From positions 1 to 6,388 of the forward strand of contig CANHAG010000085.1 in the NCBI GenBank assembly GCA_947458525.1: DNA of 6,388 nt. Direction: 5' to 3'. How positions within the stretch are numbered: position 1 is the first letter of the stretch; each line of letters starts with the position of its first letter. The notes under the pieces were generated by a model. That model did no database searches. It was not told the DNA's origin and was given only the letters and a program-made list of their open reading frames with translations. Below, one piece after another: positions 1 to 5,884 of the stretch. The position numbers were made by a program, and so were the translations under genes. Origin of the DNA: Rhodospirillaceae bacterium (GTDB lineage Bacteria; Pseudomonadota; Alphaproteobacteria; Rickettsiales; UBA3002).

Positions 1-583
1 CAAAATAATGATGCTCGGGCGTAGCAGAAGCCACGAAAAACCGCGCCCGCTCAGCAGGCGTAAACCGGGCGATAAATTCCGGCCCCACCTCATAGCTTTT
101 TTGTGCAATCGTCGGGCCGATTATGGCGTGAATTTCACCCGGGCGTGCTCCCAGTTGCTGCATCGCCCGCACGGTGTTTTCAAGAATACCGCCGGTAGCG
201 CCCTTCCACCCCGCATGCGCCGCGCCGATGACACGGGCGGCAGCGTCATAAAACAGCACCGGCGCGCAGTCCGCGGTGAGAATGCCAAGCATGAGGCCGG
301 GCGTTTTCGTCACCAGCGCATCTGCTCTGGGGCGTTCAGCGAAGGGGGCTTCTGCCATCACTACTTGGGCGGAATGTATCTGATGCAAGGTTAGAAGCTG
401 CTTAGGCAAAACGCCAAAATGCGCGGCGGCGCGGCGGCGGTTTTCTGCCACATGTTCGTGCCTATCACCACTGCCCGGGCCACAATTCAGTGCCGCATAT
501 ATTCCCGTGCTCACCCCGCCTTCACGGGTGAAAAATCCTGCGCGGATGGCAGCCGGGGCGGAAACTGCGATCGTCTTCATCAT
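1..583 (-). CDS. pgeF: PgeF/YfiH family (DUF152, Cu-oxidase_4) peptidoglycan editing factor / polyphenol oxidase, C-terminus cut by window edge
   Basis: The first 194 residues are present; the family is usually about 240-260 residues, so roughly the last 50-60 lie outside. Family motifs appear in order: LHQIHSAQV (66-74), ADALVT (87-92), TADCAPVLF (103-111), AAHAGWKGA (121-129) and IGPTIAQKSYEVG (155-167). The metal-site residues of the family are intact: H70, C106 and H123. PgeF proteins are reported to remove wrongly incorporated L-serine from peptidoglycan precursors in the cytoplasm; relatives are also described as laccase-like oxidases and purine nucleoside-processing enzymes (FAMIN/LACC1), so the exact activity is open. 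Translation can start at either of two tandem ATG codons (583 or 580). The first forms an ATGA overlap with the methyltransferase stop, which suggests translational coupling. No strong Shine-Dalgarno sequence precedes it, which fits coupling. The family call is secure; the substrate is inferred. Confidence 0.93.
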   Translation of the reverse strand, partial: MMKTIAVSAPAAIRAGFFTREGGVSTGIYAALNCGPGSGDRHEHVAENRRRAAAHFGVLPKQLLTLHQIHSAQVVMAEAPFAERPRADALVTKTPGLMLGILTADCAPVLFYDAAARVIGAAHAGWKGATGGILENTVRAMQQLGARPGEIHAIIGPTIAQKSYEVGPEFIARFTPAERARFFVASATPEHHYF

Positions 584-1653
584 TCAAACCCCGGCATTCC
601 GCGAACGTGGTCGGAGGTGACGGCCAGTACTTTGAACAACTCTCCCATGGCCTGGGGGGAGATAAGCCGATCGAGCCCTGCAGCAATGGCAGTGCGCTGC
701 GCATCAGATGCGTTACGCTGCAACATTTCCGCGCGCAATGTTGCGCCCAGTCTGGTGAGGTAAAGCCCCTGCGGCACCGGCCCATAAATGGCAAGCCCGC
801 TTTCTTTTGCAATGGCGGCGAGCGAGGGGAAATCGACATGCGCCGTAAGATCCGCCTCGCCGGGATCTTTCAACACCGGGTGGAACTGGTGGGCTTTAAC
901 CGCCTGCAGCGTGTCGTGATACGCCTCGCCAAGATAGCCGTAATCAATAAGGAGCGCCGCCCCGCCATGCGCGGCGATACGCCCGGAGAGCTGCCGCATC
1001 ACGCTGCGGGCGGCGGGGCATTGTTCCATCACCGTGCCGGGGGGGATTTTACTGCCGCTTTTTGCAAGCGCGAGGCTTGGCTGCGCCAGCACATAATCAA
1101 GCGTTTGCCGCGTGTCATTCCAGTAAATACGCCGCTCGCAGATGCCTTCTTCCGTCATCACATACTGGCGGATGGGCAGGGCATCAAAAAACTCATTCGC
1201 TACGAAAAAAATTTTATTTTCGGGCAGTTCTTCGACGGATTCGAGCCATTCCATACGCGGATGAGCGTCCCGCAATTTCAGATATTGCTGATGGGCAAGC
1301 ACGGGCGAAGTTTCAATCATGTGAATGGTGATGCTCTCATGAAACCCGCGAATGTTTTTCGTTGCCCGCAGCAGATCCGCCATCAGCGTGCCGCGGCCGG
1401 GGCCAAGCTCGGCAAGGCTTATCGGCCCGCCCCCCATGCGCTGCCAGAGATCGGCCAGCGCCACCCCCAGCATTTCACCAAAGATCTGCGAAATCTCGGG
1501 CGAGGTGATGAAGTCACCCTTGAGCCCCAGCGGGTCGCGCTTCTGGTAATAGCCATGCTCCGGATGACCAAGGGCGAGTGCCATATAATCGGCAACCGAT
1601 ATGGGGCCTTCGGCGGCAATTTTCTCGCGAATGATATGCAGCAGTTCGGACAT
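580..1653 (-). CDS. midA: MidA/NDUFAF7 family class I SAM-dependent methyltransferase
   Basis: This is a 357-residue protein when started at 1653; an in-frame ATG at 1707 would add 18 residues. Numbered from 1653, the family landmarks are GDFITSPEISQIFGEML (46-62), the SAM-binding glycine motif AELGPGRGT (81-89), an acidic strand end MIETSP (112-117), VANEFFDALPIRQY (151-164), ALLIDYGY (233-240) and DLTAHVDF (268-275). Mitochondrial NDUFAF7 methylates an arginine of complex I subunit NDUFS2 during assembly; the bacterial target is therefore plausibly the NuoD homologue, but that is inference. I prefer the 1653 start because MSELLHIIREKI begins right where the conserved fold begins, and the extra 18 residues are encoded across a palindrome. 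Neither start has a convincing ribosome binding site. It is followed directly by pgeF, a pairing familiar from alphaproteobacteria, where lgt often comes before; here yidC comes before. Confidence 0.9.
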   Translation of the reverse strand: MSELLHIIREKIAAEGPISVADYMALALGHPEHGYYQKRDPLGLKGDFITSPEISQIFGEMLGVALADLWQRMGGGPISLAELGPGRGTLMADLLRATKNIRGFHESITIHMIETSPVLAHQQYLKLRDAHPRMEWLESVEELPENKIFFVANEFFDALPIRQYVMTEEGICERRIYWNDTRQTLDYVLAQPSLALAKSGSKIPPGTVMEQCPAARSVMRQLSGRIAAHGGAALLIDYGYLGEAYHDTLQAVKAHQFHPVLKDPGEADLTAHVDFPSLAAIAKESGLAIYGPVPQGLYLTRLGATLRAEMLQRNASDAQRTAIAAGLDRLISPQAMGELFKVLAVTSDHVRGMPGFE

Positions 1654-1677
1654 GGCTAAGATGTGCTTGTTTTGTCC

Positions 1678-1695
1678 TTCCCGCGCAAGCGGGAA
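1678..1695. repeat. Perfect 7-bp palindrome (TTCCCGC-GCAA-GCGGGAA), REP-like
   Basis: Arms at 1678-1684 and 1689-1695 are exact reverse complements around a GCAA loop (a GNRA tetraloop if read on the plus strand, UUGC on the minus-strand transcript). It resembles the short CCCGC/GCGGG palindromes dispersed between genes in many proteobacterial genomes. Only one copy is visible here, so dispersed-repeat status is inferred. No U-run follows on either strand, so it is not a classical intrinsic terminator. It could stabilise or attenuate the yidC-midA messenger. Confidence 0.6.
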
Positions 1696-1720
1696 ACGCA
1701 TGGTCACGGCAGGCCTTCAA

Positions 1721-1746
1721 GGCATGAAACAGGGTGGCCTCATGCC
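1721..1746 (-). other. Inverted repeat just downstream of yidC
   Basis: On the minus strand, GGCATGA (1746-1740) and TCATGCC (1727-1721) can form a 7-bp stem with a 12-nt loop, starting 7 nt after the yidC stop codon. No U-tract follows, so termination is doubtful. Together with the palindrome at 1678-1695 it fills most of the yidC-midA spacer. It may be an mRNA 3'-end stabiliser or processing site; that role is inferred. Confidence 0.4.
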
Positions 1747-1753
1747 GTCCGGA

Positions 1754-3475
1754 TCAATGCAGGCCTTTTTTCTTGAGCCGCTGCTGGATCACCCATTGCT
1801 GTAAGATGGTGAGCGTGTTGTTCCATGCCCAGTAAATGACAAGCCCCGCCGGGAAGGAGGCAAAGAGGAACAGGAACACATAGGGCATATAGGTGATGAC
1901 GGCGGCCTGAATTTCATCCGTCGGTTTCGGGTTGAGGCGCTGCTGAATCACCATGGTCAGACACATGATGAGCGGCCAGATACCGATCATGAGGAAGCCC
2001 GGAACATCCCACGGGAAGAGACCGAAGAAATTGAAAATCGTGGTGGGGTCGGGGGCGGAGAGATCCTGAATCCAGCCGAAAAACGGCGCATGGCGCATTT
2101 CAATCGTGACATACAGCACTTTATAGAGCGCAAAAAACACCGGAATCTGAACCAGAATCGGCAGACAGCCCGACATGGGGTTGACTTTCTCGCGCTGATA
2201 CATGGCCATGATTTCTTTCTGCATCGTGAGCCGGTCGTCTTTATAGCGCTCCTGCAGCTCTTTCATTTTGGGGGTGAGCAGCTTCATCTGGCTCATGGCG
2301 GTGTAGGATTTGTTGGCCAGCGGAAACATGACCAGCTTGACGAGAATCGTGAGCAGCATGATGGCAATGCCGAAATTGCCCACGAGCGAATGGAAGAAGC
2401 TCAGCAGCTGGAACATCGGCTTGGTAAGGAAATAGAGATAGCCGAAATCCACCGCCCGGTCGAAGAGGGGAATCTGGTATCTTGCCGCATAAGCATCGAG
2501 CAGCCGCACCTGTTTGGCGCCTGCAAAAAACCGCAGCGTCACCGTATGGGTCTTGCCCGGATCTACGGTGAAGGGCATGCCCATCAGATCAATCTGGTAG
2601 CGGTCTTCGCCGTTTTGCCCCACATGGCGGAAATGCGCGTCAAACTGCGCGTCTGGCCCCGGAATGATAGCGGTTAACCAGTATTTATCGGAAATACCGA
2701 TCCAGCCTTTGGCGGCCTTAAACTGTTGTGCCCCGTCTTCGCGCAGCGTTTCATAGCTGATTTCCTGAAGCTCGTTATTGATCACCCCAATCGGCCCCTC
2801 AAACAGAATCATCAGGTGGTTGGCTGTATCCGCATAGGTGCGGTGAATCAGCCCGTAAGGGTTGAAGGTCAGGGATTCCGCCGTATCATTTTTCACCGCA
2901 AGCGTGACGGTGAACATGTAATGCTCATCCATGGCGATGGATTTTTCGAACGTCACCCCTTCGCCATTTTCCCAGGCGAAAGTCACGGGGTGGTCTGGGC
3001 TCAGACCGCGCCCGCCGGCCTGCCAGAGGGTTCTGGCATCAGGCGTGGGGATGGCGGGGTCGGCACTTAAAAATCCGAATTCGGCGAAATAAGGCGACTC
3101 CGTCCCGCGTGGGCTGAGCAGCCGCACTTCCGGCGAATCCGGCGCGAGGCTGACGCGGTAACGGGCAAGGGTGAGATCATCAAATCGTGCACCGGCAAGA
3201 TTGAGCGTGCCATGCAGCGCGTCTGAGCGCAGCGGTGTGCGCGGCGATTCTTCCGGCGCCACCACTTCCACCGGCTCTACCCGCGTGGCCACCTTCGGCA
3301 TTACCGCCTTGTGGCGGCCTGCCTGCTCGGCTTCTGCGGCGCGCAGCGCTTCCATCCGCGGCCGCTCGTAAAAATACTGCCAGCCGCCCATGATGGCGGT
3401 GGCCAGCACCAGTGCGATGATGAGGTTTTTCAGTTCCGGCCCGTGATGTTGGCCATGGGGATGGTGGGAAAACAT
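1754..3475 (-). CDS. yidC: YidC membrane protein insertase (Oxa1/Alb3 family), Gram-negative type
   Basis: 573 residues, normal for the Gram-negative form with a large periplasmic domain. It inserts inner-membrane proteins alone or with SecYEG. Order: TM1 about 16-34 (LKNLIIALVLATAIMGGWQYF), a Pro/Glu-rich linker about 40-85, the periplasmic beta domain about 85-335, then the conserved core: TM2 about 366-386, a charged cytoplasmic hairpin about 395-430, TM3 about 436-456 (NPMSGCLPILVQIPVFFAL), TM4 about 491-511 and TM5 about 526-548 (FPAGLVIYWAWNN signature at 541-553). K380 in TM2 sits where E. coli has the groove residue R366, a conservative basic substitution. The C-terminus is basic (RLKKKGLH). 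The N-tail before TM1 is unusually His-rich (HHPHGQHH, 4-11). The start is supported by TM1 and a GGAG only 3 nt upstream. It lies 12 bp after yidD in the classical rpmH-rnpA-yidD-yidC block. Confidence 0.98.
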   Translation of the reverse strand: MFSHHPHGQHHGPELKNLIIALVLATAIMGGWQYFYERPRMEALRAAEAEQAGRHKAVMPKVATRVEPVEVVAPEESPRTPLRSDALHGTLNLAGARFDDLTLARYRVSLAPDSPEVRLLSPRGTESPYFAEFGFLSADPAIPTPDARTLWQAGGRGLSPDHPVTFAWENGEGVTFEKSIAMDEHYMFTVTLAVKNDTAESLTFNPYGLIHRTYADTANHLMILFEGPIGVINNELQEISYETLREDGAQQFKAAKGWIGISDKYWLTAIIPGPDAQFDAHFRHVGQNGEDRYQIDLMGMPFTVDPGKTHTVTLRFFAGAKQVRLLDAYAARYQIPLFDRAVDFGYLYFLTKPMFQLLSFFHSLVGNFGIAIMLLTILVKLVMFPLANKSYTAMSQMKLLTPKMKELQERYKDDRLTMQKEIMAMYQREKVNPMSGCLPILVQIPVFFALYKVLYVTIEMRHAPFFGWIQDLSAPDPTTIFNFFGLFPWDVPGFLMIGIWPLIMCLTMVIQQRLNPKPTDEIQAAVITYMPYVFLFLFASFPAGLVIYWAWNNTLTILQQWVIQQRLKKKGLH

Positions 3476-3487
3476 AAGCTCCGCGCG

Positions 3488-3739
3488 TTATTCCGGTACG
3501 TTATCAATGCCCGAACCGCCAAGAGGATGGCAGCGGGCAAGGCGTTTTAAGGCAAGCCACCCTCCGGCGCAAGCCCCATGTCGGCGAATGGCCTCGGCGG
3601 CATAGTCTGAACAGCTGGGCATAAACCGGCAGCTGGGCGCCATGAAGGGCGAAATCATGAGCTGATAGGCGCGGATGAGGCCGCGCAAGATGGCCAGCAT
3701 CAGACGCTGGGGCAGGGGGGTAAGGTATATCTTATCCAT
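3488..3739 (-). CDS. yidD: YidD, membrane protein insertion efficiency factor
   Basis: 83 residues, typical for the family. The signature is clear: [12 protein letters not shown] (21-32), [15 protein letters not shown] (37-51), [15 protein letters not shown] (61-75) and a final GIDNVPE. The conserved cysteines are C37, C43 and C70; C57 is an extra one. YidD is a small peripheral inner-membrane protein with an amphipathic N-terminal helix that assists YidC-dependent insertion. The ATG at 3739 overlaps the end of rnpA by 8 bp and has GGAG five bases upstream, inside rnpA, so translation is probably coupled. The overlap with rnpA and the 12-bp gap to yidC are the usual arrangement of this operon. 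Confidence 0.96.
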   Translation of the reverse strand: MDKIYLTPLPQRLMLAILRGLIRAYQLMISPFMAPSCRFMPSCSDYAAEAIRRHGACAGGWLALKRLARCHPLGGSGIDNVPE

Positions 3740-4091
3740 ACAATCTCCGCAGTGCCATGACCAGCTCCTGCCGCAGCTTCTCGTAAATGATTTTTTCTGC
3801 TCCCGCCCGGCCGATCAGCACATAATCAAACCCGGCACGGGCATGGTGCGGCCAGAGCTCCCCGACCAGCGCGCGCAGGCGGCGCTTGATACGGTTGCGG
3901 GTGACAGCATTGCCGCAGGTTTTACTCACCGTAAACCCCACCCGGCAGGCGGTCATCGAGGGGGAAGGGCTTGGAATAACGCGCAGAATCACCCCGGTCG
4001 TCACCTGTTTCCGCCCCTGATTCGCCCGCAGAAAATCGGCGCGGCGGGTGATGCGCGTTACGTCAATCGGTAAAGAGGAATTGCCTGACAT
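3732..4091 (-). CDS. rnpA: Ribonuclease P protein component
   Basis: 119 residues, the usual size. RnpA binds RNase P RNA and helps recognise the 5' leader of precursor tRNAs. Visible landmarks are the N-terminal [15 protein letters not shown] (14-28), the central strand [15 protein letters not shown] (49-63) and the RNR signature [13 protein letters not shown] (62-74), with R65, N66, R67 and the following K69/R70/R71 intact. The start at 4091 lies 15 bp after the rpmH stop. No good Shine-Dalgarno sequence precedes it; the nearest purine-rich piece, AAGG, is too far away, and a small stem-loop occupies the gap. Translation may rely on ribosomes finishing rpmH, and low expression relative to L34 would be expected. 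The family identification is secure. Confidence 0.97.
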   Translation of the reverse strand: MSGNSSLPIDVTRITRRADFLRANQGRKQVTTGVILRVIPSPSPSMTACRVGFTVSKTCGNAVTRNRIKRRLRALVGELWPHHARAGFDYVLIGRAGAEKIIYEKLRQELVMALRRLYG

Positions 4092-4094
4092 TGC

Positions 4095-4107
4095 AGGCGC
4101 GACGCCT
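4095..4107 (-). other. Small stem-loop in the rpmH-rnpA junction
   Basis: AGGCG and CGCCT form a 5-bp perfect stem with a 3-nt loop (TCG on the minus strand), spanning the last base of the rpmH stop codon and the space before the rnpA ATG. There is no U-run. It could lower rnpA translation or mark an RNA processing site between the two cistrons. It is short and could be chance. Confidence 0.3.
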
Positions 4108-4241
4108 TACGCCGTCAGCACTTTGCGCCCCTTGGCGCGGCGGGCAGCCAGCACCCGGCGGCCACCAACGGTAGCCATACGCGCACGAAACCCATGCCGG
4201 CGCTTGCGGACGAGCTTGCTCGGTTGATAGGTGCGTTTCAT
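4107..4241 (-). CDS. rpmH: 50S ribosomal protein L34
   Basis: A 44-residue basic protein, exactly the usual length, reading [18 protein letters not shown] at the start, then [12 protein letters not shown] (20-31) and [13 protein letters not shown] at the end. This is the nearly invariant L34 sequence; it is a component of the large ribosomal subunit, bound to 23S rRNA. AAGGAG at 4253-4248 lies 6 nt before the ATG, by far the strongest ribosome binding site in the window. It is the first gene of the leftward operon and has its own strong promoter. A different reading frame over the same bases gives a 61-residue shadow with no family resemblance. dnaA is not adjacent, as is usual in alphaproteobacteria. 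Confidence 0.99.
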   Translation of the reverse strand: MKRTYQPSKLVRKRRHGFRARMATVGGRRVLAARRAKGRKVLTA

Positions 4242-4247
4242 CGGCCA

Positions 4248-4253
4248 CTCCTT
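4248..4253 (-). promoter_or_regulatory. Strong Shine-Dalgarno sequence of rpmH
   Basis: AAGGAG on the minus strand, 6 nt upstream of the rpmH ATG at 4241. It fixes the L34 start and contrasts with the weak sites before rnpA and the methyltransferase. Confidence 0.85.
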
Positions 4254-4271
4254 CGGTCGTTAGGGGCGGAC

Positions 4272-4300
4272 TTCCTAGAGGGGTTTGTATGCACTGTCAA
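4272..4300 (-). promoter_or_regulatory. Sigma-70-type promoter of the rpmH operon
   Basis: On the minus strand, a perfect -35 TTGACA (4300-4295, preceded by C as in many alphaproteobacterial housekeeping promoters) is separated by exactly 17 bp from a weaker -10 TAGGAA (4277-4272). Transcription would begin near 4265, giving a leader of about 24 nt with the AAGGAG site. It is the only good leftward promoter in the spacer and probably serves rpmH through yidC, perhaps to pgeF. Inferred by consensus matching only. Confidence 0.7.
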
Positions 4301-4326
4301 GCCTTTCGCGGTGTCAGTAATCGCGC

Positions 4327-4354
4327 TTGTAACTGGGCGACAGCCTGATAGATT
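4327..4354 (+). promoter_or_regulatory. Candidate promoter of the histidine kinase-panB unit, possibly leaderless
   Basis: TTGTAA (4327-4332) and TAGATT (4349-4354) with a 16-bp spacer match the -35 and -10 consensus at about 4 of 6 positions each. Only 6 bases separate the -10 from the ATG at 4361, so transcription would start at or within a base or two of the initiation codon. No Shine-Dalgarno-like sequence is visible in the 20 bases before the ATG, consistent with a leaderless message. The match is moderate. Confidence 0.4.
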
Positions 4355-4360
4355 CTGCTT

Positions 4361-5884
4361 ATGTTTGCCAATTTACGTTATTTCTCAATCATCAGCCTGA
4401 TCGTCATCGGGGTGGGCGCCTGGGTGCTGGGCATGATGCTGACCCGTGTCATCAGCGGGGATTTTATTGTTCAGCAGGAAATACAGCAACAAGCCACTAT
4501 TGATAGTTTCACCCAGGCCATCTGGCGCGTCAATGTAGTGCCGGGACAACCGCCAGATGCCGTGGCGGCCGCCCGCATCCAGCAGCAGGCCGCACAGTTT
4601 TTTGCCCGCCAGCCACTCGTCAAGGTGACTATCTTCTCACCCGACGTGACCCGGCTTTATTTCGGCTCCACCCCCGCTTATGTCACGACGGACGGCACCG
4701 CCCGCGTCACGCTGTTTGATGTATCCAGTATTCAGCGCAGTCAGTCGGTGCGGCGCGTGCTTAAGGGCGTGTTTCTAACCGGCAGCCCGGAGGCGAATCA
4801 ACCCAGAACCATGCTGCAGAGCATTGTGCCCATCACCCGCGAGGGGTTCAGCGCCCAAGCCCGCGCCCGGTGCGCGCAGCCGGCAACGGCGGTCGCGGCG
4901 GAATGTGCGCCGGAAGCGCTTGTTGAGATATACACCGACCTCACCCCGCTGATGGCGCGGCTTACCCGCCTGCATTATATTGTGAGCGGATCAATCATCG
5001 CCACGTTTTTACTGCTGATTGGCATTTTGCTGCTCACCGTCATGCGGGCGGAGGCGATTATCGCACGCCAGCATGAGGTGAATCTGGAACTGACCGCTGC
5101 GGCCAGCGCGGCCGAGTCACAAAGCCGCGATAAATCACAGTTCCTCGCCAATATCAGCCACGAGCTGAGAACGCCGCTCAATGCGATTATCGGGTTTTCG
5201 GAAATCATCAAGAACGAGGCGGGGCACCTCTTGAGCGAGAGCCACCAGAGCTTCATCAGCGATATTCATAACTCCGGCAAACATCTGCTCAGCCTGATTA
5301 ATGACATTCTCGATTATTCCAAGGCCGAGGCCGGGAAACTGCAGGTGGACTGGATCGAGAGCGATATGGGGAAAATCATCCGCAACAGTCTGCGCATGGT
5401 GATGCCGCGTGCAGAAGCCGCGCAGGTGACGCTGGTGGAAGACGTGCCCTCAGAGCCTATGGTGGCGGTGACAGACGGCAAAAAACTGAAGCAGGTGCTG
5501 CTGAATCTGCTGTCCAACGCGGTGAAGTTTACCCCCGCCGGGGGCGAGGTACGCTGCGCGCTATGGGAAGATATCACGACCCACCAGATCGTGATTCAGG
5601 TGAAAGATACCGGCATTGGCATTGCGCCCAAGGATATCTCGAAGGTGATGATGCCGTTCGGTCAGGTGGACAGCGCCTTGTCGCGCAAATATGAGGGCAC
5701 GGGGCTTGGCCTGCCGCTGGCACGCAAATTCGTTGAGCTGATGGAAGGCAAATTCACCATCGAGAGTGAGCTGAACCGGGGCACTACCATTACCATTCAT
5801 TTACCCAAAGCACCCCGAAACTGGGATGCATCTAACGAAGGGGGCAGTGATGTCGCAACAGCCAAGGGCAGTGAAACGGCGTAG
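4361..5884 (+). CDS. Membrane-bound sensor histidine kinase (HisKA + HATPase_c, PleC/DivJ-like core)
   Basis: 507 residues. TM1 is about 8-30 and TM2 about 206-228, enclosing a periplasmic region of about 175 residues that I cannot assign to a named sensor fold; it holds C171 and C182. A short Ala-rich helical linker (about 229-255) leads straight into the kinase core; I see no HAMP, PAS or receiver domain. His[22 protein letters not shown] (261-280) with phospho-acceptor H267. HATPase: N box [13 protein letters not shown] (380-392, N386), G1 DTGIG (416-420), F box MPFGQ (431-435), G2 [10 protein letters not shown] (446-455). All catalytic motifs are intact, so it should be active. The HisKA resembles that of alphaproteobacterial PleC/DivJ-type kinases, but signal and partner are unknown; no response regulator is adjacent. 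The ATG start is supported by TM1 following directly. The last 25 residues are polar, probably disordered, and partly overlap panB. Confidence 0.95.
   Translation: MFANLRYFSIISLIVIGVGAWVLGMMLTRVISGDFIVQQEIQQQATIDSFTQAIWRVNVVPGQPPDAVAAARIQQQAAQFFARQPLVKVTIFSPDVTRLYFGSTPAYVTTDGTARVTLFDVSSIQRSQSVRRVLKGVFLTGSPEANQPRTMLQSIVPITREGFSAQARARCAQPATAVAAECAPEALVEIYTDLTPLMARLTRLHYIVSGSIIATFLLLIGILLLTVMRAEAIIARQHEVNLELTAAASAAESQSRDKSQFLANISHELRTPLNAIIGFSEIIKNEAGHLLSESHQSFISDIHNSGKHLLSLINDILDYSKAEAGKLQVDWIESDMGKIIRNSLRMVMPRAEAAQVTLVEDVPSEPMVAVTDGKKLKQVLLNLLSNAVKFTPAGGEVRCALWEDITTHQIVIQVKDTGIGIAPKDISKVMMPFGQVDSALSRKYEGTGLGLPLARKFVELMEGKFTIESELNRGTTITIHLPKAPRNWDASNEGGSDVATAKGSETA

Noticed and set aside
8..394. 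128-codon plus-strand open frame
   Set aside because: Antisense to pgeF, whose HQIH, TADC and HAGW motifs are intact on the minus strand.
607..1659. 350-codon open frame on the plus strand
   Set aside because: It lies antisense to the methyltransferase, whose motifs are unmistakable; the plus-strand translation has no family resemblance and arises from high GC codon bias.
1721..1746. Intrinsic terminator after yidC
   Set aside because: The inverted repeat is real but is not followed by a U-tract and has a 12-nt loop, so a terminator call is not supported.
2090..2677. 195-codon plus-strand open frame rich in His and Gln
   Set aside because: Antisense to the YidC core; its composition mirrors the reverse complement of hydrophobic and Met-rich codons.
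4242..4360. CtrA or DnaA binding sites in the divergent spacer
   Set aside because: No TTAA-N7-TTAA pair and no TTATCCACA-like box is present.
4979..4991. ATTGTGAGCGGAT, identical to 13 bases of the lac operator
   Set aside because: It sits inside the kinase coding sequence and encodes TM2-flanking residues (IVSG); no promoter or LacI context, and not the full symmetric operator. Taken as chance.
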